Assembly (NCBI GenBank): GCA_964017235.1
Contig: OZ024933.1
Span: 7,195,962 to 7,259,961 of the forward strand
Length of the DNA stretch: 64,000 bases
Origin: Sabellastarte sp. h YS-2021
Taxonomy: Eukaryota; Annelida; Polychaeta; Sabellida; Sabellidae
Direction: 5' to 3'
Under the pieces are notes generated by a model, which searched no databases, had not been told where the DNA came from, and saw only the letters and a list, made by a program, of their open reading frames with translations. Shown here piece by piece: positions 41,281 through 52,174 of this stretch (its first letter is position 1; every line of letters begins with the position of its first letter). The position numbers and the translations under genes are program-made.

Positions 41281-42674
41281 GTTAAAAATAATTAAGAGAG
41301 TAAATGCGAATTATATCTAAAAGTACTGCAGATAGCCAATTTTTCTCAAATAACTCATTCACCTACTTTTGGGAGAGCTTTCACTTGGTGAAGTTTCAGA
41401 CCCATAGCTAATTAATCACCTACTCAAAATGAGTAAGTGTGAATTATCTCTAAAGGTATTGCAGATAGCCAATTTTTCTCAAATAACTCATTCACCTACT
41501 TTTGGGAGAGCTTTCACTTGGTGAAGTTTCAGACCCGTAGCTAATTACTCACCTACTCAAAATGAGTAAATGCTAATTATCTCTAAAAGTATTGCACAGA
41601 GCCAATTTTTCTCAAATAACTCATTCACCTACTTTGGGAAGAGCTTTCACTTGGTGAAGTTTCAGACCCATAGCTAATTACTCACCTACTCAAAATGAGT
41701 AAATGCAAATTATCTCTAAAAGTACTGCAGATGGCCAATTTTTCTCAAATAACTCATTCACCAACTTTTGAAAGAGCTTTCACATGGTGAAGTTTCAGAC
41801 CCGTAGCTAATTACTCACCTACTCAAAATGAGTAAATGTGAATTATCTCTAAAAGTATTGCAGATAGCCAATTTTTGTCAAATAACTCATTCACCTACTT
41901 TTGGGAGAGCTTTCACTTGGTGAAGTTTCAGGCATGTAGCTAATTACTCACCTACTCAAAATGAGTAAATTTGAATTATCTCTAAAAGTATTGCAGATAG
42001 CCAATTTTTCTCAAATGACTGATTCACCTACTTTGGGAAGAGCTTTCACTTGGTAAAGTTTTAGACCCATAGCTAATTACTCACCTACTCAAAATGAGTA
42101 AATGCGAATTATCTCTAAAAGTACTGCAGATAGCCAATTTTTCTTAAATAACTCATTTACCTACTTTTGGAAGAGCTTTCACTTGGTGAAGTTTCAGACC
42201 CATAGCTAATTATTCACCTACTCAAAATGAGTAAATGCGAATTATCTCCAAAAGTACTGCAGATAGCCAATTTTTCTCAAATAACTCATTCACCTACTTT
42301 TGGAAGAGCTTCCACATGGTGAAGTTTCAGACCCATAGCTAATTACTCACCTACTCAAAATGAGTAAATGTGAATTATCTCTAAAAGTACTGCAGATAGC
42401 CAATTTTTCTCAAATAACTCATTCACCTACTTTTGGGAGAGCTTTCACTTGGTGAAGTTTCAGGCATGTAGCTAATTACTCACCTACTCAAAATGAGTAA
42501 ATGCTAATTATCTCTAGAAGTATTGCAGATAGCCAATTTTTCTCAAATAACTCATTCACCTACTTTAGGAAGAGCTTTCACTTGATGAAGTTTCAGACCC
42601 ATAGCTAATTACTCACCTACTCAAAATGAGTAAATACGAATTATCTCTAAAAATACTGCAGATAGCCAATTTTT
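41281..42674 (+). repeat. Satellite array, 11 units of 133 bp
   Basis: TTATCTC-type cores recur at 41311, 41444, 41578, 41710, 41843, 41976, 42109, 42242, 42375, 42508 and 42641, a near-constant 133-bp period. Units carry ATCTCTAAAAGTACTGCAGA, TCATTCACCTACTTTTGG and TACTCAAAATGAGTAAATG. The array stops inside a unit, at a T5 run where a short palindrome-ended element begins. Confidence 0.92.
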
Positions 42675-42897
42675 ATCTCCCGCCGGGCGGGAGATTATGA
42701 AATGATGCCTGTGTGTGCGTGCGTGATTCCTCCAAAACTACTGCAGCTACAGATTTTTTGTAAATTAATTGTCCCAATGAATTTTCACGCGCTTGAAAAT
42801 TTTTTTTGCTTTTATGGACTTAGGCCTAAAGATAAGTGAGTATTCCACTATCTTTAGTACATCTTATTTATACGGCGGGAGATAAATGCATGCGTTA
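42675..42897 (+). mobile_element. Short Helentron-like element I
   Basis: The left palindrome has arms ATCTCCCGCC and GGCGGGAGAT (42675-42695). The right end repeats GGCGGGAGAT (42874-42883) followed by a small hairpin AATGCATGCGTT (42885-42896). A CTCCAAAACTACTGCAGC core lies near the left end. At about 220 bp it has no satellite. Confidence 0.6.
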
Positions 42898-43308
42898 GAA
42901 TGCTTGTTTTATGTGACGTGGTACTTTAATGTAACAGTGAGTTGTTGAACAGTGGAATAATATTAGAACTGACTATCATAAAGACTTTTCTAAATAACTT
43001 TTGTATAACATCTGAAAATCTGTGTCATTTATTAAAAATTAAATAAACATTACTTGTAATAATAAGAAAATCTTCATTCATTGCAGTACTTATATTTAAA
43101 CTATACAGATGCCTTAACTTTGACTTGTTAAAAAAATATAATGTAAATCAGTTAAATTAGACGATACCTTTGTATCACACTGGTATTTTATGCATGCTGT
43201 ACTACTTGGTATTTTGCTTAAGTAACTTGGAACACTGTATAACTGATAAAAATAGTGTGATAATTCCGAAGTTGTTTACAGTTCTGTTCTAATGTATTCC
43301 TTTTAAAG
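42898..43308 (+). other. Intron sequence, no feature recognised
   Basis: AT-rich, ending in the acceptor CCTTTTAAAG of the next host exon. Confidence 0.5.
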
Positions 43309-43372
43309 TGACCAGATTCAACAAACAACACAAGAAAAGCAACATGTCAAACAAGGACCCTTTATTAAGCAG
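43309..43372 (+). CDS. Host gene exon: juxtamembrane cytoplasmic tail
   Basis: It lies between a TTTTAAAG acceptor and GTAAAA. With the T carried from the transmembrane exon it reads LTRFNKQHKKSNMSNKDPLL, a basic tail directly after YLRRE. It ends in phase 2 and joins 45931 in frame. Confidence 0.72.
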
Positions 43373-43479
43373 GTAAAATAACATAGTAACATTTCTTCAG
43401 TCAAAAAACTGGTACCTCAGACACTAATTTGAAAAGATTGATTGTTTTACTAGTTTAATGCTGATTGATGGGTAAGGCG

Positions 43480-43855
43480 TTCCCTTTACTGGCACTTACA
43501 CTTAACAAATCCCTCAAAGAAGAAAGGTCTCCTTGACCAGTTTAGGGCCTTTTGCTATTATCTGGACAAGATCAAGCATCTGAGACAGGGCAAGGAATTG
43601 TCTAGCTTGGCTTTATCTCCCGCAACAAGAATTATATTTTGTTGTGTGTCAAACATTGATCCTCTGCAATGAATTGTCAGAACAGGAGGCCTTGAGCCTT
43701 CATAAGGGAAGGCTTATGATGTTTGAGCCTTGGCTGCATCCAAAACTCTTCAGGGTGGTATCTCCTGAAACAGATCTAATCGGCCTGTTATTGGAAGTCA
43801 CACAATACTTGCATTCAGTTTTACCTGGAAGATGTGGCTTGGAGTGATTCTGAGG
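43480..43855 (+). pseudogene. DIRS recombinase C-terminal fragment K
   Basis: Degenerate reading of LTLNKSLKEER (about 43495), CNELSEQEALSLH (about 43662) and the QFYLEDVAWSDSEVF block (about 43815-43858) of the recombinase. It is interrupted at T5 by element H3; a short continuation (TTTCATTTAGGCATCTTTTG) follows at 45613. Confidence 0.75.
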
Positions 43856-43860
43856 TTTTT

Positions 43861-45612
43861 ACCCCACAGCCCTTAAGGGCTGTCGGGGTATTGTTTTCAC
43901 CCATGGTGTCCGGATGGGCAGGTGTCTGGGCGGGCGGGCGGCGGGAAAGAGTTTGTCCGGGCTGTATCTCAGAAACCGTAAGGTGTAGGAAGTTGATACT
44001 TGGTAGGGACATTGGTTAGGGGGTGTAGGTGTGCAACGTCATGGTGTGACCTTGATTTGACCTTTGACCTTGCCGTAGTGACCTTGAGTTTGAAAATCTT
44101 GTCCGGGCTATATCTCGGAAACCGTAAGGTGTAGAAAGTTGATACTTGGTAGGGACATTGGTTAGGGGGTGTGGTTGTGCAACATCATGGTGTGACCTTG
44201 ATTTGACCTTTGACCTTGCCGTAGTGACCTTGACCTGTAAAATCTTGTCCAGGCTATATCTCGGAAACTGTAAGGTGTAGGAAGTTGATATTTGGTAGGG
44301 ACATTGGTTGGGGGTGTGGGTGTGCAACGTCATGGTCTGACCTTGATTTGACCTTTGACCTTGCCGTAGTGACCTTGACCTATAAAGTCTTGTCCGGGCT
44401 ATATCTCAGAAACCGTAAGGTGTAGGAAGTTGATACTTGGTAGGGATATTGGTTAGGGGGTGTAGGTGTGCAACGTCATGGTGTGACCTTGATTTGACCT
44501 TTGACCTTGCCGTAGTGGCCTTGATCTATAAAATCTTGTCCGGGCTATATCTCAGAAACCGTAAGGTGTAGGAAGTTGATACTTGGTAGGGGTATTGATT
44601 AGGGGGTGTAGGTGTGCAATGTCATGGTGTGACCTTGATTTGACCTTTGACCTTGTCGTAGTGACATTGACCTATAAAATGTTGTCCGGGCTATATCTCG
44701 GAAACTGTAAGGTGTAGGAAGTTAGTACTTGGTAGGGACATTGGTTAGGGTGTGTAGGTGTGCAACGTCATGGTCTGACCTTGATGTCACCTTTGACCTT
44801 GCCGTAGTGACCTTGAGTTTGAAAATCTTGTCCGGGCTATATCTTGGAAACCGTAAGGTGTAGGAAGTTGATGCTTGGTAGAGACATTGGTTAGGGGGTG
44901 TAGTTGTGCAACGTCATGGTCTGACCTTGATTTGACCTTTGACCTTGGCGTAGTGACCTTGACCTATAAAATCTTGTCCGGGCTATATCTTGGAAACCGT
45001 AAGGTTAAGGAAGCTGATACTTGGTATGGTAGGGACATTGGTTAGGGGCTATAGGTGTGTATTATCATGGTGTCACCTTAATTTGACCTTTGACCTTGTC
45101 GTAGTGACCTTGACCTCTAAAATCTTGTTGCACCTTTGGGTCTGTATTTTGATGCAGATTAAGCACTGTTAAAGTCATATTAGAATTTATTAAGAATTTT
45201 ACATTCATAACTTCCCATTGTAAGAGATAGAATTTCATCAAGTGAGCCACAGATTTTGCTCCAACACCACACATAAGCATTCATTAAATGTATTACCACT
45301 TCTGTATGCATGGTAATATTCAAACCATCTAAACCATAATTCGGCTATGCAGATGCAGATAAAGAGTGTTGAATTTTAGTTTGCTGATCAATGCTGTCAT
45401 CTTGTTATTGAATTATCTTGTTTTAATACTTCATCTTTATATGCATGATCTTTCTTTTAAACATTATTTCTCCATTTAAACATTGTTTGGACCTTTATAT
45501 AACTGACAGTGCTCTGAAAGTATCCTGAAGTTTGTACTGGTACAGTACTTCTGTATCTCATGGTGTTGAAAATATTTCCCTAGGCTGTGGGGTACGGGCA
45601 TCTCTGATGCTA
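43861..45612 (+). mobile_element. Satellite-bearing Helentron-like element H3, best copy of its family
   Basis: The left end after T5 is ACCCCACAGCCCTTAAGGGC..., an almost perfect palindrome (43861-43886). The header is GC-rich. A satellite array spans about 43950-45130. The right end has GGCTGTGGGGTA (about 45584-45594), the inverse of the left TACCCCACAGCC, and the hairpin GCATCTCTGATGC (45598-45610). It is inserted in DIRS fragment K, with T5 on both sides. No coding capacity. Confidence 0.78.
43955..45125 (+). repeat. Satellite array, about 8 units of 146 bp rich in AGGTCA half-sites
   Basis: Units start at TGACCTTGATTTGACC near 44046, 44193, 44338, 44484, 44630, 44776, 44922 and 45073. 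Each has TGACCTTTGACC (a DR1 of AGGTCA on the minus strand), TGACCTTGACC in most units and TATCTCAGAAACCGTAAGG. Confidence 0.92.
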
Positions 45613-45930
45613 TTTTTCATTTAGGCATCTTTTGGTACCCTTGTTGCTTTTCTATGTCAGTATATGACCTGTTATCTAATTGTTTAATATCTGATTTATT
45701 ATTGTAATTGGAAGGTTAGTTTGATACACTGTGTTTTGGTGCCTTTCAAAATTTAATGTCATAGCCCTAATTTCTTGATCAATACTTTTAAATCTTTCGC
45801 AGTAAAATTTTCTTGAATTTTGTAATTTGCATTTTGCTAAAAAAATTGCAAATGTAATTGTCAAATTTAGTGTAGCATAGAAACTCAAAGCGTACTTATA
45901 GAATGAACAAATCTATATTTTATTTTTCAG

Positions 45931-45967
45931 GCATAATGAAGAGACGCAAGTTGTGAAAGAAGTTTGA
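45931..45967 (+). CDS. Host gene last coding exon
   Basis: After TATTTTTCAG. With the AG from 43372 it reads RHNEETQVVKEV and then TGA at 45965-45967. The whole visible cytoplasmic tail is about 35 residues, with no ITAM/ITIM or kinase domain. Element J begins 88 bp after the stop, within what should be the 3' untranslated region. A poly(A) signal beyond J (ATTAAA near 50965) is possible but unproven. Confidence 0.68.
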
Positions 45968-46486
45968 GTGATAAATTTTAACTGTGATACTCTTTGACAG
46001 GAAATAATACAATACTTTTTGTTAGTTTTTGACACACATGACTATCTACATTTTTATGTCAGCTGACTTGTCAGTCAGCTGACATTATGTCGTCACTCTG
46101 CGGCGTGGGCGTAGGCGTACGCATCCGCGTACGCGTCCGCGTCCGCGTGAACAACTTCTTCTCCAAAACTACAAGGCCTAGAGACATGCTGTTTTTTTTA
46201 AAAGATACCTTATCTATCGAGGATGAAAAATTGTTCAAGGCATGAAAATCTGTCTGTTCGTCTGTTTGCTAGAGACGTTACAAGGGAGGTACCCCCACCA
46301 AAAGTGTGAAAATTTCAACACTTTATCACAATTTTCTCAGTGACTATTGCAGGGATTTCTCTCATATCTTGCATATATGTACTAGGCCAGAGGTAGATTC
46401 TCTTGTGTGAGTATGAGACCTGGATCGGTCTTACTTTTTTTTTAATAAATTTTTTTAATAATTTTTAATGCATTAAAATTCATGAA

Positions 46487-49455
46487 ATCATGCACTAAAT
46501 CACTTATAACTTGAAAAGTGTTGCATTTAGAGCATTTTGTTAAAATATGTTATTCAGCTACTTTTTTCATAGCTACAACATGGTGAGTAACTTGGGTGTC
46601 TGTTTCAATAGCTAAGTGAGTAATAGCTACTTTTGGGCTTTTCAGTAACTACCATCTTGAGTAAAATCACTTGTAACTTGAAAACTATTGCATTTAGAGA
46701 ATTTCGTATAAATATGTTATTCAGCTACTTTTGGGTCAGCTATAACATAGTAAAATTTCAGACCTGTAGCTCATGGCATAGCTGAGTAATAGCTACTCTT
46801 AGGTTATCACTGTTGAGTAAATCACTTATAACTTGAAAACTATTGCATTTAGAGTATTTTGTTTCAATATGTTATTCACCTATTTTGGGGTCAGCTATAA
46901 CATAGTAAAATTTCAGATCTGTAGCTCGTGGCATAGCTGAGTAATAGCTACTTTGAGGTTATCACTGTTGAGTAAATCACTTATAACTTGAAAACTATTG
47001 CATTTACAGAAATTTGTGTAAATATGTTATTCAGCTACTTTTGGGTCAGCTATAACATAGTGAAATTACAGACCTATAGCTCATGGCACAACTGAGCAAT
47101 AGCTATTTTCAGGTACTGTATTTTGAGTAAATCAGTTGTAACTTGAAAAATATTGCATTTAGAGTATTTTGGTAAAATATGTTGTTCACCTACTTTTGGG
47201 TCAGCTATAACATAGTGAAATTACAGACCTATAGCTCATGGCATAGCTGAGCAATAGCTATTTTGAGGTTCTTACAATTGAGTAAATCAGTTGTAACTTG
47301 AAAACTATTGCATTTACAGTATTTTGCTTAAATATGTTGTTCACCTAATTTTGGGTCAGCTATAACATAGTAAAATTTCAGACATGTAGCTCATGGCATA
47401 GCTGAGTAATAGCTACTTTGAGTTTATCACCGTTGAGTAAATCACTTATAACTTGAAAACTATTGTATTTACAGAAATTTGTGTAAATACATTATTCAGC
47501 TACTTTTGGGTCAGCTATAACATAGTGAAATCACAGACCTGTAGCTGATGGCATAACTGAGCAATAGCTATTTTCAGGTACTGACTGTTGAGTAAATCGG
47601 TTGTAACTTGAAAAATATTGCATTTGGAGTATTATGTTAAAATATGTTGTTCACCTACTTTTGGGTCAGCTATAACATAGTGAAATTACAGACCTATAGC
47701 TCATGGCATAGCTGAGCAATAGCTATTTTGAGGTTCTCACTATTGAGTAAATCAGTTGTAACTTGAAAAGTATTGCATTTACAGTATTTTGCTTAAATAT
47801 GTTATTCACCTATTTTGGGGTCAGCTATAACATAGTAAAATTTCAGATGTGTAGCTCATGGCATAGCTGAGTAATAGCTACTTTGAGGTTATCACTGTTG
47901 AGTAAATCACTTATAACTTGAAAACTATTGCATTTACAGAAATTTGTGTAAATATGTTATTCAGCTACTTTTGGGTCAGCTATAACATAGTGAAATTACA
48001 GACCTGTAGCTCGTGGCACAACTGAGCAATAGCTATTTTCAGGTACTGACTGTTGAGTAAATCAGTTGTAACTTGAAAAATATTGCATTTGGAGTATTTT
48101 GTTAAAATATGTGGTTCACCTACTTTTGGGTCAGCTATAACATAGTGAAATTACAGACCTATAGCTCATGGCATAGCTGAGCAATAGCTATTTTGAGGTT
48201 TCTCACTATTGAGTAAATCAGTTGTAACTTGAAAACTATTGCATTTAGAGTATTTTGCTTAAATATGTTGTTCACCTACTTTTGGGTCAGCTATAACATA
48301 GTGAAATTTCAGACATGTAGCTCATGGCATAGCTGAGTAATAGCTACTTTTAGGTTATCACTGTTGAGTAAATCACTTATAACTTGAAAACTATTGCATT
48401 TACAGTATTTTGTTTCAATATGTTATTCACCTATTTTGGAGTCAGCTATAACATAGTAAAATTTCAGACCTGTAGCTCATGGCATAGCTGAGTAATAGCT
48501 ACTTTGAGGTTATCACTGTTGAGTAAATCACTTATAACTTGAAAACTATTGCATTTACAGAAATTTGTGTAAATACGTTATTCAGCTACTTTTGGGTCAC
48601 TTATAACATAGTGAAATTACAGACCTGTAGCTCATTGCACAACTGAGCAATAGCTATTTTTAGGTACTGACTGTTGAGTAAATCAGTTGTAACTTGAAAA
48701 CTATTGCATTTAGAGTATTTTGTTTGAATATGTTATTCACCTATTATGGGGTTAGCCATAACATAGTAAAATTTCAGACCTGTAGCTCATGGCATAGCTG
48801 AGTAATAGCTACTTTGAGGTTATCACTGTTGAGTAAATCATTTATAACTTGAAAACCATTGCATTAACAGAAATTTGTGTAAATACATTATTCAGCTACT
48901 TTTGGGTGAGCTGTAACATAGTGAAATTACAGACCTGTAGCTCATGGCACAACTGAGCAATAGCTATTTTCAGGTACTGACTGTTGAGTAAATCAGTTGT
49001 AACTTGAAAAATATTGCATTTGGAGTGTTAAAATATGTGGTTCACCTACTTTTGGGTCAGCTATAACATAGTGAAATTACAGACTTATAGCTCATGGCAT
49101 AGCTGAGCAATAGCTATTTTCAGGTTCTCACTATTGAGTAAATCAGTTGTAACTTGAAAACTATTGCATTTACAGTATTTTGCTTAAATATGTTGTTCAC
49201 CTACTTTTGGGTCAGCTATAATATAGTAAAAATTCAGACATGTAGCTCATTGCATAGCTGAGTAATAGCTACTTTGAGGTTATCACTGTTGAGTAAATCA
49301 GTTGTAACTTGAAAACTATTACATTTAGAGTATTTTGTTTAAATATGTTATTCACATAATTTTTGGTCAGTTATATCATAGTGAAATTGCAGACCTCTGT
49401 GTCATGGCATAGCTAAGCAATAGCTACTTCCAGGTTCTCACTATTGAGTAAATCA
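46487..49455 (+). repeat. Satellite array, about 19 units of about 155 bp with higher-order pattern
   Basis: Units share ACTTGAAAACTATTGCATTT, CACCTACTTTTGGGTCAGC and CATGGCATAGCTGAG. Variants CACTTATAAC and CAGTTGTAAC alternate as one-two triplets from about 46978 to 48379, giving a period near 467 bp. Confidence 0.9.
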
Positions 49456-49479
49456 TTGTATCCACTGGATAGCCGCAGT

Positions 49480-50370
49480 GTGTAGAGAGATTTAACCATT
49501 ACTGCTCTAATGAAAAAAATATTATAGCTAGCCTTCTCAAGTTTGCAGAATATATTAATAACCATAAAATGTTGTCTGGGAATATTTTTGGCCTCAGTTT
49601 GAAAAACAAGATGACCGCCAGGGACGTTTATTCGACTTTAAAAAGGACTTTTGTTGGCCCTCTAGAGCAAAGGGTATTATAAGTAGAGATCTCAAATTCG
49701 CAGGATATGTTCCTCATTATAAAATCTTGACTGGGAATATTTTTGGGCTCATTTTGAAAAACAAGATGGCCGCCACTGGTGTTTCTTTGTCAGTCATGAA
49801 AAGAGCTTATATCTCCCTTATTATTGGTCCTAGAGGTTTGGGATGGTAAACCAACCTGTAGGAAATCATGGGCTGGGAATCTTTTGGTGTGGTCAGATTT
49901 GACCTTTGACCCCTCCTTCAAGGTCAAACGAGGATAGCCAAACTTAAAAGTGCTTATAACTCGCTTATTATTGGTCCTAGAGGTTTGGGATGGTAAACAG
50001 ACATATAGGAAATCATGGGCTGGGAATCTGTTGATGTTGTCCGATTTGACCTTGAACCCCTTCTTCAAGGTCAAACAAATATAGCGAAACTTAAAAGTGC
50101 CTATAACTCGCTTATTATTGGTTCTAGAAGTTTGGGATGGTAAACCATCCTATAGGAAATCATGGGCTGGGAATCTTTTGGTGTGGTCAGATTTGACCTT
50201 TGGGCCCCTCCTTCAAGGTCAAATAAGGACAGCCAAACTTAAAAGTGCTTATAACTCACTTATTATTGGTCCTAGAGGTTTGGGATGGTAAATCAACCTA
50301 TAGGAAATCATGGGCTGGGAATATTTTTGTGTGGTCAGATTTGACCTTGGACCCCTTCAAGGTCGTACGA
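49480..50370 (+). repeat. Second satellite array in J: two long diverged units, then four 147-bp units
   Basis: Units at about 49806, 49953, 50100 and 50248 share CTTATTATTGGTCCTAGAGG and AAATCATGGGCTGGGAAT and hold TGACCTTTGACCCC plus TTCAAGGTCAAA. Before them, two units with AAACAAGATGGCCGCCA-type motifs lie at about 49480-49790. Confidence 0.85.
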
Positions 50371-50650
50371 GGATACTGCATTTGCAGTATTTCTTTAAAT
50401 ATGTTTTAACCTACTCTTTACACTTAAACAGTTACCTTGTTACTTTCCTTCATAAAACCATTTGCAGGGCACAACTTTTTGGTCCTGTTCTTCTGTCAGG
50501 TTCAGAATTTCTTTGAACATGCTGTTCAATTACCATTTACTGTACTTCTGTACAGCACTTTCCCTGATAATTATGCTTTCCTCTCATTATTACCTTCACA
50601 AATCAAAAACACTCAGTCAGCTGACACAGTGCCCGTTCACGGGCACTCTC

Positions 50651-51599
50651 CTCTTGTTAGATATTTGTAGCTTTTATTTTCAATATTGCCTTCATTATTC
50701 CAGAAAATGTATATAATGTGATAACCGTGTTTTCCAGCATATGTGTCTTTTACTGTCTGGTTCATTTATATCAACAAGATTATGCATTTTATGTTTGTTT
50801 TTAAAATGTATTGCTTGTTTTATTATAATGTGACTTAGTACTTTTGTGTGATTTAACATTGAAAGGAAGCATTTTATTTTGTAATGTTAATGTCTTTGTA
50901 CACGAGTATATCCAATTTATTTCTTTTTAATCAAATTAGCTTAAGGTTACAAATGTACAGTTGTAATTAAACTGTGTGGTCCACATTTCTTCCTTATGAA
51001 GAAATTTGATAATTATTTCAAAGTTTTTGCATTGCCCTGTCAGTCATTTTTCTCCTGGCATAAAGCAAGTAAAAGGTTAAACAACTGGTCAAACAGGAAG
51101 TTACTTGTGAATTTGTAATGCAATCATATCAAAGATAACTATAAGCAAAATCCACCCGGACTATCAAGGACTAATTTTGAGTATGTTGTTGTATTTGATA
51201 TATCTAAAGTATCATTTAAGTGTGGTTGTCATGCAGGTATAAGGGGAAAGATGGTTTTAATAGGGTTTGTATTATTGTTGGAGATATGAAATCTGATAAA
51301 TTTGTTCATCTATCTGAAGTATTTACACAGTTAATGGAATTGAGAGGTGACAATCAGTCTTTCTTTAATATTTTTTATGTTCTGTAAGTTTTGGAGTTGA
51401 GATTTAAATCTCTGTGTTTCCATTGAGTAGAGTTATATCATACTTAAAGTTGTTTTAAATAGCATTAACATAGTCCTTAATGATCCAGCGTCCGGCCTAT
51501 ACAAAAGCAAGAAAAATTACAACTACCATATTTATCCGTATTAACGCCCCCTCCCTATTAGTCGCACCCCCGCCTCCTGTCTACCTTTGCAAAGATCAT
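50651..51599 (+). other. Non-coding sequence, no feature recognised
   Basis: AT-rich and probably 3' untranslated or downstream DNA of the host gene. Just before E2, TATTTATCCGTATTAACGCC looks like a MITE end, but no partner is visible. Confidence 0.45.
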
Positions 51600-51800
51600 T
51601 TTTATTGCGTTAATACATCCTATCCAATGGACAATTGCTTTACCGGTCGGCGCGACCGGTCCCGCCAAACGCCAGAAAAAGACGTCCTGTATATAATACC
51701 GGCAGGACCGGTCAGTAGTGTGCATTCGCTAGGTGGGGCATCATACTTGCTTCCTGTCTAGACAGAGTGACGTCAGTTCATCTTTTTCGTTTGGCGCGTG
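51600..51800 (+). repeat. Left inverted terminal repeat of E2
   Basis: Nearly identical to 51860-52060. TGACGTCA lies at 51768-51775. Tandem presence with the next repeat results from nesting, not duplication. Confidence 0.88.
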
Positions 51801-51859
51801 TAGTGTGCAGACGTGTTTATTCTACGAAATTAAAGCTTATTTTCATCTGAAAAAATATA

Positions 51860-52060
51860 TTTTATTGCGTTAATACATCCTATCCAATGGACAATTGCTT
51901 TACCGGTCGGCGCGACCGGTCCCGCCAAACGCCAGAAAAAGACGTCCTGTATATAATACCAGCAGGACCGGTCAGTAGTGTGCATTCGCTAGGTGGCGCA
52001 TCATACTTGCTTCCTGTCTAGACAGAGTGACGTCAGTTCATCTTTTTCGTTTGGCGCGTG
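51860..52060 (+). repeat. Left inverted terminal repeat of E1
   Basis: TGACGTCA at 52028-52035 and CTTTTTCGTTTGGCGCG at the inner end. Inverse of 57747-57960. Confidence 0.9.
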
Positions 52061-52174
52061 TAGTGTGCAGACGCGTTTTGAAGTTATCTCCAAGTTTGAA
52101 GAAAACGTGGTTTATTCTACGAATTTACAGCTTATTTTCATCTGAAAATATATATTTTGTGTTACTTACATATC

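Larger units (their letters stand above)
46056..50650 (+). mobile_element. Satellite-bearing Helentron-like element J
   Basis: After T5 (46051-46055) a palindrome with 12-bp arms (ATGTCAGCTGAC at 46056-46067 and its inverse at 46074-46085). The header is GCGTCCGCGT-rich with a CTCCAAAACTACAAGGCC core. Two satellite arrays follow. The right end has GTCAGCTGAC (about 50615-50624) and the hairpin AGTGCCCGT / ACGGGCACT (50628-50647). It lies in the 3' untranslated region of the host gene. Confidence 0.72.

Noticed and set aside
41281-50370. CRISPR-like array, suggested by regular repeats
   Set aside because: Whole units of 133-155 bp repeat without short constant repeats and unique spacers, and the genome is eukaryotic; these are satellites.
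51600-52060. Tandem left repeats read as LTRs of an LTR retrotransposon
   Set aside because: They are explained by E1 nested in E2, and each has an inverted partner at the right end, as in DIRS elements.
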